Assembly (NCBI RefSeq): GCF_011064845.1
Contig: NZ_CP049015.1
Span: 3,906,001-3,970,000 of the forward strand
DNA from: Citrobacter freundii ATCC 8090 = MTCC 1658 = NBRC 12681
Lineage (GTDB): Bacteria > Pseudomonadota > Gammaproteobacteria > Enterobacterales > Enterobacteriaceae
DNA: 64,000 nt
Reading direction: 5' to 3'
The position numbers and the translations under genes are program-made. The notes beneath the pieces are model-generated. The model searched no databases. It saw only the letters and a program-made list of their open reading frames with translations, and was not told the DNA's origin. Below, one piece after another: positions 30,059 to 40,472 of this stretch. The first letter of the stretch is position 1; every line of letters starts with the position of its first letter.

Positions 30059-31834
30059 ATGAAAAAAAATAGCTTACCGAAAATTGGCATTCGTCCGGTG
30101 ATTGATGGGCGCCGTATGGGTGTTCGTGAATCGCTCGAAGAGCAAACCATGAATATGGCTAAAGCCACCGCTGCGCTGATCGCTGAGAAACTTCGTCACG
30201 CCTGCGGCGCGCAAATTGAATGTGTCATTGCCGACACCTGTATCGCCGGGATGGCGGAATCTGCCGCCTGCGAAGAAAAATTCAGCAGCCTGAATGTGGG
30301 CGTGACCATCACAGTGACCCCATGCTGGTGCTACGGTAGCGAAACCATCGACATGGATCCAATGCGGCCGAAAGCTATCTGGGGTTTCAACGGTACAGAA
30401 CGTCCGGGGGCCGTTTATCTGGCCGCCGCGCTGGCTGCGCATAATCAAAAAGGACTTCCTGCCTTCTCTATTTACGGCCATGACGTACAGGACGCCGGCG
30501 ACACCACGATCCCTGCCGATGTGGAAGAAAAATTGCTGCGCTTTGCCCGCGCGGGCTTAGCCGTCGCCGGTATGAAAGGCAAAACCTACCTGTCCGTAGG
30601 CGGCGTTTCAATGGGTATTGCCGGCTCTATTGTCGATCATAACTTCTTTGAATCCTGGCTGGGAATGAAAGTTCAACCCGTTGATATGACCGAACTGCGT
30701 CGTCGCATCGACCAAAAAATCTATGACGAAGCTGAGCTGGAAATGGCGCTGGCATGGGCGGACAAAAACTTCCGCTACGGCGAGGATCAGAACGCGCAGC
30801 AATATAAGCGCAATGCAGAACAGAGCCGTACGGTGCTGAAAGAGAGTCTGCTAATGGCCATGTGCATTCGCGACATGATGCAGGGTAACCAGAAGCTGGC
30901 CGACAAAGGTCGGGTTGAAGAGTCGCTGGGATACAACGCGATTGCCGCAGGCTTCCAGGGCCAGCGTCACTGGACCGATCAATATCCGAATGGTGATACC
31001 GCCGAAGCGCTGCTCAACAGCTCCTTTGACTGGAATGGCATACGCGAACCGTTCGTTGTCGCCACCGAAAACGACAGCCTGAACGGCGTGGCGATGCTGT
31101 TCGGCCATCAACTCACCGGCACGGCGCAGGTCTTTGCCGATGTGCGCACCTACTGGTCGCCAGAAGCGGTGGAGCGTGTCACGGGTAAACCGCTGACCGG
31201 CCTTGCTGAGCACGGCATTATTCACCTGATTAACTCCGGCTCGGCAGCACTGGACGGCTCCTGCAAACAGCGCGACGACGCAGGGAAACCGACCATGAAA
31301 CCGCACTGGGAAATCTCGCAAAAAGAGGTCGATGATTGCCTGGCGGCAACCGAATGGTGTCCGGCTATTCACGAATACTTCCGCGGCGGCGGCTACTCCT
31401 CTCGCTTCCTGACCGAGGGCGGCGTGCCGTTCACCATGACTCGCATCAACATCATCAAGGGCCTGGGGCCGGTACTGCAAATCGCAGAAGGCTGGAGCGT
31501 GGAATTACCGGAAGATATGCATGACCAGCTCGATGCGCGCACCAACTCTACCTGGCCGACCACCTGGTTTGCCCCGCGCTTAACCGGTAAAGGCCCGTTC
31601 AGCGATGTCTATTCGGTTATGGCTAACTGGGGCGCAAACCACGGAGTGCTGACAATTGGTCACGTGGGCGCAGACTTTATCACTCTGGCCGCCATGCTGC
31701 GTATCCCGGTTTGCATGCACAACGTGGAAGACGAGAAAATTTACCGTCCTTCAGCCTGGGCAGCCCACGGAATGGATACGGAAGGCCAGGATTATCGCGC
31801 CTGCCAGAACTACGGTCCGCTGTATAAGCGTTAA
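30059..31834 (+). CDS. fucI: L-fucose isomerase FucI
   Basis: Manganese-dependent isomerase converting L-fucose to L-fuculose, and D-arabinose to D-ribulose. It has 591 residues, the E. coli length, starting [30 protein letters not shown]. Family segments include [49 protein letters not shown] and [24 protein letters not shown]. In E. coli it follows fucP; here it is the first gene of the rightward arm and directly borders the divergent promoter region. Confidence 0.98.
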   Translation: MKKNSLPKIGIRPVIDGRRMGVRESLEEQTMNMAKATAALIAEKLRHACGAQIECVIADTCIAGMAESAACEEKFSSLNVGVTITVTPCWCYGSETIDMDPMRPKAIWGFNGTERPGAVYLAAALAAHNQKGLPAFSIYGHDVQDAGDTTIPADVEEKLLRFARAGLAVAGMKGKTYLSVGGVSMGIAGSIVDHNFFESWLGMKVQPVDMTELRRRIDQKIYDEAELEMALAWADKNFRYGEDQNAQQYKRNAEQSRTVLKESLLMAMCIRDMMQGNQKLADKGRVEESLGYNAIAAGFQGQRHWTDQYPNGDTAEALLNSSFDWNGIREPFVVATENDSLNGVAMLFGHQLTGTAQVFADVRTYWSPEAVERVTGKPLTGLAEHGIIHLINSGSAALDGSCKQRDDAGKPTMKPHWEISQKEVDDCLAATEWCPAIHEYFRGGGYSSRFLTEGGVPFTMTRINIIKGLGPVLQIAEGWSVELPEDMHDQLDARTNSTWPTTWFAPRLTGKGPFSDVYSVMANWGANHGVLTIGHVGADFITLAAMLRIPVCMHNVEDEKIYRPSAWAAHGMDTEGQDYRACQNYGPLYKR

Positions 31835-31844
31835 ACATCGAGCA

Positions 31845-31935
31845 ATTGCCTGATGGTGGCGCTTACGCGTCTTATCAGGCCTACGAAGCGCACGGTTTTG
31901 TAGGCTGGATAAGGCGAAGCCGCCATCCGGCAATA
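31845..31935. repeat. BIME between fucI and fucK
   Basis: Two inverted REP units (TTGCCTGATGGTGGCGCTTACG and TAGGCTGGATAAGGCGAAG...CCATCCGGCAA) inside the fucI-fucK gap of the operon. Confidence 0.85.
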
Positions 31936-31956
31936 GGTAATCTCCCAGGAGCAATT

Positions 31957-33375
31957 ATGAAACAAGAGGTTATCCTGGTCCTCGACTGTGGCGCGACCAA
32001 CGTGCGGGCCATAGCCGTTGACCGTCAGGGAAAAATTATCGCCCGCGCCTCTACGCCCAACGCCAGTGATATTGCCGCGGAGAACGGTATCTGGCATCAG
32101 TGGTCGCTGGAAGCCATTTTGCAACGCTTCGCCGGCTGCTGTCAGCGGCTCTCCACGCAACTGGCCAATTGCCGTATCTGCGGGATCGCCGTCACCACCT
32201 TCGGCGTAGACGGTGCGCTGGTCGATCAACACGGCAGGCAGTTATATCCGGTAATCAGTTGGAAGTGCCCACGCACCGCAGCAGTAATGGAAAATATCCA
32301 TCGCTACATGTCACCGCAGCAGTTGCAGGAAATCTCCGGCGTCGGCGCGTTTAGCTTTAACACGCTGTATAAACTGGTGTGGCTGAAAGAAAACCATCCA
32401 CAATTACTGGAACAGGCGCACGCCTGGCTGTTTATCTCATCGCTTATCAACCACCGTTTAACCGGCGAGTTCACCACAGATATCACCATGGCGGGCACCA
32501 GCCAGATGCTGAACATCCAGCAGCGCGATTTCAGTGATGACATTTTGCAGGCGACCGGCATACCGCGCCGACTGTTTCCACGGCTGGTGGAAGCGGGCGA
32601 ACAGATTGGGGTACTGCAAAACGAGGCCGCCAGCCTGCTCGGGCTACCAGTGGGTATTCCTGTGATATCTGCCGGGCACGACACGCAGTTTGCGCTCTTT
32701 GGCGCAGGAGCTCAGCCAGACGAACCGGTGCTCTCTTCCGGTACATGGGAAATTCTGATGGTACGCAGCGCACAGGTGGACACCTCTCTGCTCAGCCATT
32801 ATGCGGGTTCCACCTGTGAATTAGACAGTCAGGTCGGGCTGTATAATCCCGGCATGCAGTGGCTGGCTTCCGGCGTGCTTGAATGGGTGCGTAAGCTGTT
32901 TTGGACTGCCGAATCGCCCTGGCAAACGCTGATTGACGAAGCCCGGTCCATTCCTGCTGGCGCAGAAGGCGTCAAGATGCACTGCGACCTGCTGACCTCT
33001 CAGAATGCGGGTTGGCAAGGGGTTACGCTCAATACCACCCGCGGGCATTTTTATCGCGCCGCACTGGAAGGGCTGACAGAACAGTTGCAGCGGAATTTAC
33101 ACACGCTGGAAAAAATCGGTCATTTCCAGGCCACTGAATTGTTATTGGTTGGCGGGGGAAGCCGTAACGCATTGTGGAACCAGATTAAAGCTAATGTGCT
33201 TGGGATCCCTGTCAAAGTGCTGGATGACGCCGAAACCACCGTCGCAGGCGCCGCGATGTTTGCCTGGTCAGGCATTAGGGAATTTCCCTCACCGGAACAG
33301 GCCCGTGCACAGGTGCGCTACCAGTACCGTTACTTCTATCCGCAAACCGAATCCGAACTGACAGGAGTCGAGTAA
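31957..33375 (+). CDS. fucK: L-fuculokinase FucK
   Basis: FGGY-family kinase phosphorylating L-fuculose (and D-ribulose) at C1. The start at 31957 ([19 protein letters not shown]) has CAGGAG just upstream and gives 472 residues. Frames extending further left run through a REP element and are rejected. Phosphate motifs [15 protein letters not shown] and [17 protein letters not shown] with SSGTWEIL are visible, as is [18 protein letters not shown] near the C-terminus. It is adjacent to fucU (1-nt gap). Confidence 0.97.
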   Translation: MKQEVILVLDCGATNVRAIAVDRQGKIIARASTPNASDIAAENGIWHQWSLEAILQRFAGCCQRLSTQLANCRICGIAVTTFGVDGALVDQHGRQLYPVISWKCPRTAAVMENIHRYMSPQQLQEISGVGAFSFNTLYKLVWLKENHPQLLEQAHAWLFISSLINHRLTGEFTTDITMAGTSQMLNIQQRDFSDDILQATGIPRRLFPRLVEAGEQIGVLQNEAASLLGLPVGIPVISAGHDTQFALFGAGAQPDEPVLSSGTWEILMVRSAQVDTSLLSHYAGSTCELDSQVGLYNPGMQWLASGVLEWVRKLFWTAESPWQTLIDEARSIPAGAEGVKMHCDLLTSQNAGWQGVTLNTTRGHFYRAALEGLTEQLQRNLHTLEKIGHFQATELLLVGGGSRNALWNQIKANVLGIPVKVLDDAETTVAGAAMFAWSGIREFPSPEQARAQVRYQYRYFYPQTESELTGVE

Positions 33376-33376
33376 C

Positions 33377-33799
33377 ATGCTCAAAACAATATCCCCCTTA
33401 ATTTCCCCCGACCTGCTGAAGGTGCTGGCTGAAATGGGTCACGGCGATGAGATTATCTTTTCCGATGCTCATTTTCCGGCTCATAGCATGGGACCGCAGG
33501 TGATTCGCGCCGACGGCCTGCTGGTCAGCGACCTGCTGCAGGCGATTATTCCGCTTTTTGAACTGGACAGCTACGCCCCACCGCTGGTGATGATGGCCGC
33601 TGTAGAAGGCGACGCTCTCGATCCTGACGTCGAGGCTCGCTATCGACAGGCGCTTTCATTGCAGGCCCCCTGTCCAGACATCACGCGTATTGACCGTTAT
33701 GCCTTTTACGAACGAGCGCAAAAGGCGTTTGCAATCGTTATCACAGGAGAGCGGGCAAAGTACGGGAATATTCTTTTAAAAAAAGGGGTAACGCCGTAA
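33377..33799 (+). CDS. fucU: L-fucose mutarotase FucU
   Basis: Interconverts alpha and beta anomers of L-fucose (RbsD/FucU family), cytoplasmic decamer in E. coli. The 140 residues begin [37 protein letters not shown], with the conserved His of the GHGD/DAHFP segments, and end [13 protein letters not shown]. It follows fucK with a 1-nt gap and precedes fucR. Confidence 0.97.
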   Translation: MLKTISPLISPDLLKVLAEMGHGDEIIFSDAHFPAHSMGPQVIRADGLLVSDLLQAIIPLFELDSYAPPLVMMAAVEGDALDPDVEARYRQALSLQAPCPDITRIDRYAFYERAQKAFAIVITGERAKYGNILLKKGVTP

Positions 33800-33856
33800 T
33801 CTCTGGTCAGAATGCCCGTCTGGTACGGGCATTTATCATCAGATGAGGATCTGAAC

Positions 33857-34585
33857 ATGAAAGCGGCGCGCCAGCAGGCAATCGTAGATCTGCTTACCCA
33901 CCACAAAAGCCTGACAACTGAAGCCCTGTCTTTGCAGCTAAACGTTAGCAAAGAGACCATCCGCCGCGATCTCAGTGAATTACAAACCCAGGGCAAGGTG
34001 CTACGCAATCACGGGCGGGCCAAGGCTATTCATCGGGAAAATCAGGACAGTGGCGACCCGTTCCATATACGACTAAAAAGCCACTATGCCCACAAAGCAA
34101 ATATTGCCCGCGAAGCGCTGGCATGGATCGAAGAAGGTATGGTGATAGCTTTAGACGCCAGCTCAACATGCTGGTACCTGGCGCGACAGCTACCGGACAT
34201 CAACATTCACGTTTTTACCAACAGCCAGCCCATCTGCCAGGAATTGGCTAAACGTGAACACATTCAGCTTATCAGCTCCGGCGGTCGCCTTGAGCGCAAA
34301 TACGGTTGCTACGTTAATCCCTCGCTTATCTCGCAGCTTAAATCCCTCGATATTGACCTGTTTATTTTTTCCTGCGAAGGGATCAATAGCGACGGCGCGC
34401 TCTGGGACTCAAATGCAACCAACGCAGACTTCAAATCCATTCTGCTTAAGCGCGCATCGCAATCTTTATTGTTGATCGATAAAAGTAAATTTAATCGTTC
34501 GGGAGAGGCCAGAATTGGGCATCTGGATGATGTGACGCATATTGTTTCAGATACACAGCTGATTGAATCAATCCAGGCCGAATAG
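33857..34585 (+). CDS. fucR: DeoR-family activator FucR of the fuc regulon
   Basis: Activator of fuc genes in response to L-fuculose-1-phosphate in E. coli. The start at 33857 follows GAGGAT and gives 242 residues beginning MKAARQQAIVDLLTHHKSLTTEALSLQLNVSKETIRRDLSELQTQG, which is the DeoR HTH. The C-terminal DeoRC sensor domain (ALDASSTCWYLARQLPD, SSGGRLERKYGCYV) follows. It is the last gene of fucIKUR. Confidence 0.96.
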   Translation: MKAARQQAIVDLLTHHKSLTTEALSLQLNVSKETIRRDLSELQTQGKVLRNHGRAKAIHRENQDSGDPFHIRLKSHYAHKANIAREALAWIEEGMVIALDASSTCWYLARQLPDINIHVFTNSQPICQELAKREHIQLISSGGRLERKYGCYVNPSLISQLKSLDIDLFIFSCEGINSDGALWDSNATNADFKSILLKRASQSLLLIDKSKFNRSGEARIGHLDDVTHIVSDTQLIESIQAE

Positions 34586-34620
34586 GGCGATTTCGCCGCC
34601 ATCCAACCTGGATTGTAGCC

Positions 34621-35721
34621 TTATCGCTCGTCGCGACGACCGCCAACGGCCGCCCACAGACGACGTACGTGAACGGTTACTTCTTCACGGTCATGATACA
34701 ACTGACGCGCCTGAATTTGGGCATTTACGCCATGTTCATCAAGCTGGGCCTGAATATAAGCCAGGTTCTGTGATACCTCTTCGTAGCGTTTTTTCATCGG
34801 CAGCTTGAGGTTGAATATTGTCTCACGACACCAGCCGTTGACCAGCCATTGTGCCATCAGCGCGGCAACCTTCGCCGGCTTCTCCACCATATCGCAGACC
34901 ATCCACGAAATATTGTTGCGATTCGGACGGTATTTAAATCCGTCTTCACGCAGCCAGGTAACCTGTCCGGTATCCATCAGGCTTTGCGCCATTGGACCGT
35001 TATCCACCGAGTAAACCCACATGTTGCGTTTAACCAGCTGATAGGTCCATCCGCCCGGGCAGGCCCCTAAATCCACCGCATACATTCCGTTCGCCAGACG
35101 CTCATCCCATTCATCGGCAGGGATAAACACGTGCAGCGCTTCTTCCAGCTTCAGCGTTGAGCGGCTCGGCGCATCGGCCGGGAATTTGAGTCGCGGAATA
35201 CCCATGTAGAACGGTGAGTTATTGTCAGGCCAGGAATAACCGGTATAACAACAGCCAGGGGCGATAAAGAAAACATGAACCACCGGACGTTTCGGCGTTT
35301 CATATTTTGCCAGTACGCCCGCTTCACGCAGCGCCGCGCGCAGCGGTACGGTAAATTTACGGCAGAACTTAACCAGCTCTTTGCTTTCATTGGTGTCGGC
35401 GACTTCGACACGCAGATCGCCACCCTTTTCCACCACGCCCTGCAGCATGCCAACGATCGGCGTAATGCGGTCTTCCGGCGGTAAATATTGCAGCAGTTCG
35501 CCCACCACAAACATTTGACGGGCAAAAATCAGTGAGCTAAACGGCAGCTCTTTCACTAGCTTTTCGGCATCATCCTGCTGATAGCATTCGAAGATGACGT
35601 AACCCGCATTGTCTTTCACGCGGGCAAAACCGAAGATTTCCCGGCGCCCTGCTTTATCCGTAATTTCTGCGGCGCACTCTTTTTCAAAACCCGGGCGACA
35701 CAACAACACAACCTTATTCAT
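34621..35721 (-). CDS. rlmM: 23S rRNA (cytidine-2498-2'-O)-methyltransferase RlmM
   Basis: SAM-dependent 2'-O-methyltransferase for C2498 of 23S rRNA. It has 366 residues, the E. coli length. The N-terminal THUMP-like region ([25 protein letters not shown]) precedes a Rossmann methyltransferase domain with [19 protein letters not shown] and the catalytic-tetrad region [10 protein letters not shown]. It overlaps the end of ygdD by 8 nt. Confidence 0.97.
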   Translation of the reverse strand: MNKVVLLCRPGFEKECAAEITDKAGRREIFGFARVKDNAGYVIFECYQQDDAEKLVKELPFSSLIFARQMFVVGELLQYLPPEDRITPIVGMLQGVVEKGGDLRVEVADTNESKELVKFCRKFTVPLRAALREAGVLAKYETPKRPVVHVFFIAPGCCYTGYSWPDNNSPFYMGIPRLKFPADAPSRSTLKLEEALHVFIPADEWDERLANGMYAVDLGACPGGWTYQLVKRNMWVYSVDNGPMAQSLMDTGQVTWLREDGFKYRPNRNNISWMVCDMVEKPAKVAALMAQWLVNGWCRETIFNLKLPMKKRYEEVSQNLAYIQAQLDEHGVNAQIQARQLYHDREEVTVHVRRLWAAVGGRRDER

Positions 35722-36109
35722 GGCTAACGCCCTTACGTTTCAATCTAATAGCACCCACTAACATCAGCGCCCAGCCCACAAGGAAGCTGAAACCGCCGAC
35801 GGGGGTAACAAACGCCCACAGGCGTAAATGAGAGAGCGCAAGGCAATACAGGCTGCCGCTAAACAGCACCGTTCCTAATGCCAGAAACACGCTACTCCAG
35901 TAAAACCAAATGCTAATGCGTCGCTGCATGGCGACGGCCAGGCCAAAGATAGCCAACGTATGGAACGCTTGATACTCAAGGCCAGTCTGGATCCACCCCA
36001 TCTCAACGACACCGAGGGTTTTACTCAGAACATGTGCCCCAAAGGCACCCAACGCCACAAAGATAAAGCCACTTACGGCGGCAAAAATCAGCATAAAACG
36101 GCTGGTCAT
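35714..36109 (-). CDS. ygdD: Inner-membrane protein YgdD (DUF423)
   Basis: 131-residue protein with four hydrophobic segments ([75 protein letters not shown]), matching the DUF423 membrane family. The function is unknown. It overlaps rlmM and lies 18 bp after gcvA on the same strand, so it may be cotranscribed with gcvA. Confidence 0.94.
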   Translation of the reverse strand: MTSRFMLIFAAVSGFIFVALGAFGAHVLSKTLGVVEMGWIQTGLEYQAFHTLAIFGLAVAMQRRISIWFYWSSVFLALGTVLFSGSLYCLALSHLRLWAFVTPVGGFSFLVGWALMLVGAIRLKRKGVSHE

Positions 36110-36127
36110 GTGAATACCCTACGTAAA

Positions 36128-37045
36128 TTATTGTTCATAACGAAAGCGGAATTTTTCTTGTTCCGTGGCCGCTTTAGCCAAAATCCACTGACGGAAGGCG
36201 GCTATTTTACCCAGTTCTGCCTGACTGTCATGACAAACCAGATAAAATGCGTTTTTGCTGACCAGAACATCGTTAAACGGACAGACCAGACGTCCGGCTT
36301 CTATTTCGGACTGCGCCATGACGTTATTAGCCAGCGCAATCCCCTGTCCATGGATAGCAGCCTGTAGCACCATGGCGCTATGGCTGAAGATAGGTCCCTG
36401 CTGTACGTTGATATGATTCAGGCCAAGCTGGCGCGTATAGGCTTGCCAGTCACGGCGCGACGCATCGTGCAATAATGTGTGTTTAGCCAGATCGTCGGGC
36501 GTCTTCAACGGTTTATCACCGGTGAGTAATAGCGGCGAGCAGACCGGCAATAAATATTCTGCGTACAATTTTTCAACGCGCAGACCCGGCCAGTTGCCGC
36601 GTCCGTAGAAAATCGCCACATCTACATCGTCCGCCAGTTTGTCTTCCTGACGGTCCACCGCCTGGATCCTGACATCGATTCCCGGATAAGCTGAGTTAAA
36701 GCTAGAGAGTCTGGGCACCAGCCATTGGATCGCAAAACTGGGCAATAAACTGACGGTAAGTGCACCTTTTGCACTACGTGCCTGAAGTTTACGCGTCGCG
36801 TCGGTTAATTGCGAAAAAATCTCTTTGATGTCGAGGAAGTAGCTTTGGCCTTCTTCCGTTAACAGCAAAGATCGATTGCGTCGACGAAACAGCTTCAGCC
36901 CCAGGAAATCCTCAAGAGACTTGATTTGATGACTTACTGCGGCCTGCGTCACAAAAAGCTCTTCTGCTGCGCGAGTAAAGCTCAAATGACGCGCTGCAGC
37001 ATCAAAAACACGCAACGCATTTAAGGGTGGTAATCGTTTTGACAT
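36128..37045 (-). CDS. gcvA: LysR-type regulator GcvA
   Basis: Regulates the glycine-cleavage operon gcvTHP and activates the sRNA GcvB when glycine is abundant. It has 305 residues with an N-terminal winged HTH (LNALRVFDAAARHLSFTRAAEELFVTQAAVSHQIKSLEDFLG) and a LysR substrate domain. It is divergent from gcvB, and the shared 127-bp gap should contain GcvA sites. Confidence 0.97.
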   Translation of the reverse strand: MSKRLPPLNALRVFDAAARHLSFTRAAEELFVTQAAVSHQIKSLEDFLGLKLFRRRNRSLLLTEEGQSYFLDIKEIFSQLTDATRKLQARSAKGALTVSLLPSFAIQWLVPRLSSFNSAYPGIDVRIQAVDRQEDKLADDVDVAIFYGRGNWPGLRVEKLYAEYLLPVCSPLLLTGDKPLKTPDDLAKHTLLHDASRRDWQAYTRQLGLNHINVQQGPIFSHSAMVLQAAIHGQGIALANNVMAQSEIEAGRLVCPFNDVLVSKNAFYLVCHDSQAELGKIAAFRQWILAKAATEQEKFRFRYEQ

Positions 37046-37172
37046 GACTTTTAGGCTTTGATGTTAAATGAATTTAACAATTAGCTAACAGGCTGTAACC
37101 TATTAGTTTTTTTATCTGAGCCATTATAAATTGTCCGTTGAGGTTCTACCAGCAAATACCTATAGTGGCGGC

Positions 37173-37379
37173 ACTTCCTGAAGCCGGAACGAAAAGTTTT
37201 ATCGGAATGCGTGTTCTGGTGGGCTTTTGGCTTACGGTTGTGATGTTGTGTTGTTGTGTTTGCAATTGGTCTGCGATTCAGACCATGGTAGCAAAGCTAC
37301 CCTTTTTCACTTCCTGTACATTTACCCTGTCTGTCCATAGTGATTAATGTAGCACCGCCAAATTGCGGTGCTTTTTTTT
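37173..37379 (+). ncRNA. gcvB: GcvB small regulatory RNA
   Basis: Hfq-dependent sRNA that represses many amino acid and peptide transporter mRNAs. It runs about 207 nt, from ACTTCCTGAAGCCGGAACG to the terminator GCACCGC/GCGGTGC plus T-run. The GU-rich seed region is at about 37232-37263 (GGTTGTGATGTTGTG...). Sequence and position beside gcvA match E. coli. One extra A is present in the first stem compared with the E. coli start (CCTGAAGCC against CCTGAGCC). Confidence 0.96.
37351..37379 (+). terminator. Intrinsic terminator of gcvB
   Basis: Stem AGCACCGC/GCGGTGCT around a short AAATT loop, followed by eight T. Confidence 0.92.
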
Positions 37380-37407
37380 GTCCGACTCTTTGTCGATGGA
37401 TGACCGG

Positions 37408-37635
37408 TTAGTTATCCAGTTCTACCATCTCTTTCACGTCAGTGCGGTTAATCTGCTGTTTGTTGCCGTTAGCGTCTTTATACGAAATCATCCCCGTTTC
37501 ATTATCGGTCTGTGGCTTACCGTCAGCTACGATTGATCGACCATCGTTGGTATGCATCACGTAATTCGAACCGGAACAGGCGCTCAGGGCAAAAGTCAGC
37601 ATACAGGCAGAGATAATTGCGGCAGTCTTTTTCAT
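37408..37635 (-). CDS. ygdI: YgdI family lipoprotein (DUF903)
   Basis: Small lipoprotein of 75 residues from ATG 37635, behind AAGGAGAAG. Signal peptide MKKTAAIISACMLTFALSAC ends in the lipobox LSAC, with Ser-Gly following, so outer-membrane sorting is plausible. The rest is the DUF903 domain (GSNYVMHTNDGRSIVADGKP). Function unknown. It faces gcvB (convergent) and is divergent from csdA. Confidence 0.94.
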   Translation of the reverse strand: MKKTAAIISACMLTFALSACSGSNYVMHTNDGRSIVADGKPQTDNETGMISYKDANGNKQQINRTDVKEMVELDN

Positions 37636-37827
37636 CTTCTTCTCCTTAAAGCGATTTATGCTATTAAAAACACACTCCGTAACAGGCAAAATTGCTCGCC
37701 TAACGCTATTTAGCATAAGACACTGAGCGGGCTTTGCCAGGATATCCAGAGTATTCCGATGGTTAGCGCAACCCTTGTATCAATGCCCTTTTTGCGCCAC
37801 GATCTGTTTACTGAACTGAGGAATACC

Positions 37828-39033
37828 ATGAACGCTTTTAACCCCGCGCAGTTTCGCGCACAATTTCCCGCACTCAACGATGCTGGCGTCTATCTCGACA
37901 GCGCTGCTACGGCGCTGAAGCCACAGGCGGTGATTGAGGCTACCCACCAGTTTTATAGCCTGAGCGCCGGAAACGTCCATCGCAGCCAGTTTGCTGAAGC
38001 CCAGCGCCTGACCGCACGCTATGAAGCCGCGCGGGAAAAAGTCGCAAGCCTGATTAATGCGCCGGATGAAAAAACCATCGTCTGGACCCGCGGCACAACG
38101 GAAGCGATCAACATGGTTGCTCAAAGCTATGCGCGTCCACGCCTTCAGCCGGGTGATGAGATTATCGTTAGCGCAGCGGAACATCACGCCAACCTCGTGC
38201 CCTGGCTGATGGTCGCGGAGCAAACGGGGGCTAAGGTCGTCAAACTCCCACTCACCCCCGATTTATTGCCAGACGTTGAGCGCCTCACGCAACTCATTAC
38301 CCCGCGCAGCCGCATTCTGGCACTCGGGCAAATGTCGAACGTCACCGGTGGCTGCCCGGATCTGGCCCGCGCCATCACGCTCGCCCATGCGGCTGGCATG
38401 GTGGTGATGGTTGATGGTGCCCAGGGGATTGTCCATTTTCCTGCCGACGTACAACAGTTAGATATTGATTTCTATGCGTTCTCGGGCCACAAGCTGTATG
38501 GTCCAACCGGCATTGGCGTGCTGTACGGTAAGCCTGGATTACTGGAAGCTATGTCACCGTGGCTCGGCGGCGGAAAGATGATTAGCGAAGTCAGCTTCGA
38601 CGGTTTCACCACCCAGGCAGCCCCATGGAAGCTGGAGGCCGGTACGCCTAACGTTGCTGGCGTTATCGGGCTAAGCGCAGCGCTCGAATGGCTGGCGGAC
38701 GTCGACGTTGCACAGGCCGAAAACTGGAGCCGGGGTCTGGCGACGCTGGCAGAAGATGCGCTGGCGAAACGCCCCGGCTTTCGGTCCTTCCGCTGCCAGG
38801 ATTCCAGTCTGTTAGCCTTTGATTTCTCGGGTGTTCATCACAGCGATATGGTTACGCTATTGGCCGAATATGGCATTGCGCTGCGCGCGGGGCAACACTG
38901 CGCGCAACCGTTACTGGCAGAACTGGGCGTATCCGGGACACTACGCGCCTCATTTGCCCCTTATAATACACAAAGCGATGTGGATGCGTTGGTCGCAGCC
39001 GTCGACCGCGCGCTGGAAATATTGGTGGATTAA
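37828..39033 (+). CDS. csdA: Cysteine desulfurase CsdA
   Basis: PLP enzyme that takes sulfur from L-cysteine and passes it to CsdE. From ATG 37828, behind GAGGAAT, it has 401 residues as in E. coli. The PLP lysine is in [16 protein letters not shown], and the active-site cysteine is in [17 protein letters not shown] near residue 358. The stop and the csdE ATG overlap by one base (TAATG). Confidence 0.97.
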   Translation: MNAFNPAQFRAQFPALNDAGVYLDSAATALKPQAVIEATHQFYSLSAGNVHRSQFAEAQRLTARYEAAREKVASLINAPDEKTIVWTRGTTEAINMVAQSYARPRLQPGDEIIVSAAEHHANLVPWLMVAEQTGAKVVKLPLTPDLLPDVERLTQLITPRSRILALGQMSNVTGGCPDLARAITLAHAAGMVVMVDGAQGIVHFPADVQQLDIDFYAFSGHKLYGPTGIGVLYGKPGLLEAMSPWLGGGKMISEVSFDGFTTQAAPWKLEAGTPNVAGVIGLSAALEWLADVDVAQAENWSRGLATLAEDALAKRPGFRSFRCQDSSLLAFDFSGVHHSDMVTLLAEYGIALRAGQHCAQPLLAELGVSGTLRASFAPYNTQSDVDALVAAVDRALEILVD

Positions 39034-39479
39034 TGACAAGCCCTCTGTTCGCCGGACACCCGTTTGGCACAACCGTAACCGAAGAGACGTTACGCAATAC
39101 CTTTATCCCGCTCACTCAGTGGGAAGATAAATATCGTCAGCTGATACTGCTGGGTAAGCAGTTGCCGGCACTTCCGGATGCGCTAAAAGCACAGGCCAAA
39201 GAAATCGCGGGCTGTGAAAACCGCGTCTGGCTGGGGCATACTCTTCATGAGAATGGCACTCTGCATTTCTTTGGTGACAGCGAAGGTCGAATAGTACGCG
39301 GGCTGTTGGCGGTATTACTCACCGCGGTCGAAGGTAAAACGGCCGCCGAGTTACTGGCGCATTCACCAATGGAATTATTTGACGAGCTGGGTTTACGCGC
39401 GCAGCTCAGCGCCTCGCGTAGCCAGGGGCTACATGCTCTTAACGAGGCAATTATCGAGGCTGCCCAGAAAGCCGGATGA
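39033..39479 (+). CDS. csdE: Sulfur acceptor protein CsdE
   Basis: SufE-type partner that accepts persulfide from CsdA and is linked to TcdA. It has 148 residues with the acceptor cysteine at position 61 ([13 protein letters not shown]). The last codons (KAG then TGA) lie in GCCGGATGA, the beginning of a REP unit, so the stop is part of the REP. Confidence 0.96.
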   Translation: MTSPLFAGHPFGTTVTEETLRNTFIPLTQWEDKYRQLILLGKQLPALPDALKAQAKEIAGCENRVWLGHTLHENGTLHFFGDSEGRIVRGLLAVLLTAVEGKTAAELLAHSPMELFDELGLRAQLSASRSQGLHALNEAIIEAAQKAG

Positions 39480-39551
39480 CGGCGCTGATGTATCTTATCC
39501 GGCCTACAACACCGCACAAACCGTAGGTCGGATAAGCATAGCGCCATCCGA
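39471..39551. repeat. BIME between csdE and tcdA
   Basis: Two inverted REP units (GCCGGATGACGGCGCTGATGT...TATCCGGCCTAC and GTAGGTCGGATAAGCATAGCGCCATCCGACA, described in parts) filling the gap between convergent csdE and tcdA, and overlapping the csdE stop. Confidence 0.87.
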
Positions 39552-39556
39552 CACAA

Positions 39557-40363
39557 TCAGGGCTGGCGCGCCGCTTTGGCCATCATCTTCTTCAGCGCAT
39601 GGGAGACGGCAACAAAACCAAAGGTGGCGGTCACCATCGTGGCCGCGCCAAACCCGGATGCGCAATCCATACGTTTCGGCCCTTCCGCCGTCGCTTTCAT
39701 CGCACATACCGAGCCATCTGCCTGCGGGTACACCAGCGCTTCGGTCGAGAACACACAGTCCACGCCCAGCTTGCCTTTGCTGTTTTTCACCACGCCAAAA
39801 TCGCTTTTCAGCCGCTCACGTAGCTTGGCCGCCAACGGATCCTGGATGGTTTTTGCCAAATCAACGACCTGAATCTGCGTAGGATCAATCTGTCCGCCCG
39901 CACCACCGGTGGTCACCAGCGGAATTTTGTTACGCCGACAGTACGCGATCAGTGCCGCTTTTGGACGCACGCTATCAATCGCATCAATGACATACGAAAA
40001 TCCTGCACTCATATATTCAGCAACGTTATCCGGCGTGACAAAATCATCAACCACGTTCACCCGGCACTCCGGGTTAATCTGGCGGATACGTTCAGCCATC
40101 ACTTCAGCTTTTGCCTGGCCGACGTTATCGCGTAAAGCATGGATCTGGCGGTTAGTATTGGTGACACACACATCATCCATATCGATGAGCGTGATGGCGC
40201 CAATGCCGGTTCGTGCCAGCGCTTCCGCCGCCCATGACCCCACTCCGCCAATCCCAACCACGCAAACGTGCGATTGGGCAAACAGTTGCAGCGCATTTTC
40301 GCCATACAGACGCGCCGTACCGCCAAAACGCTGACGCCAGGCATCACTTATAACCACAGACAT
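39557..40363 (-). CDS. tcdA: tRNA threonylcarbamoyladenosine dehydratase TcdA
   Basis: ATP-dependent enzyme that cyclises t6A37 to ct6A in ANN-decoding tRNAs. It has 268 residues of the ThiF/MoeB E1-like fold. The nucleotide-binding motif CVVGIGGVGSWAAEALARTGIG is near residue 32. A catalytic Cys candidate is in VFSTEALVYPQ...GPKRMDCASGFGAATM. It shares its locus with csdAE, which fits the known CsdE-TcdA link. Confidence 0.96.
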   Translation of the reverse strand: MSVVISDAWRQRFGGTARLYGENALQLFAQSHVCVVGIGGVGSWAAEALARTGIGAITLIDMDDVCVTNTNRQIHALRDNVGQAKAEVMAERIRQINPECRVNVVDDFVTPDNVAEYMSAGFSYVIDAIDSVRPKAALIAYCRRNKIPLVTTGGAGGQIDPTQIQVVDLAKTIQDPLAAKLRERLKSDFGVVKNSKGKLGVDCVFSTEALVYPQADGSVCAMKATAEGPKRMDCASGFGAATMVTATFGFVAVSHALKKMMAKAARQP

Positions 40364-40397
40364 AACACCTCAAATTCATTAATACTACGCAGTATGG

Positions 40398-40472
40398 CTG
40401 CCGGATGGCGCTTCGCTTATCCGGCCTACGCGCTAATTTGTAGGCCTGATAAGGCTAGCCGCCATCAGGCAA
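40398..40472. repeat. BIME between tcdA and mltA
   Basis: Two inverted REP units (CTGCCGGATGGCGCTTCGC...TATCCGGCCTACGCG and GTAGGCCTGATAAGGCTAGCCGCC in parts) directly at the mltA stop. Confidence 0.87.

Noticed and set aside
31846..31956. 37-residue N-terminal extension of FucK
   Set aside because: It translates a REP element; the ATG at 31957 has the ribosome site and gives the family length.
34586..34620. Hairpin between fucR and rlmM as a REP
   Set aside because: Short dyad sequence without the REP core; too weak to call a terminator or REP.
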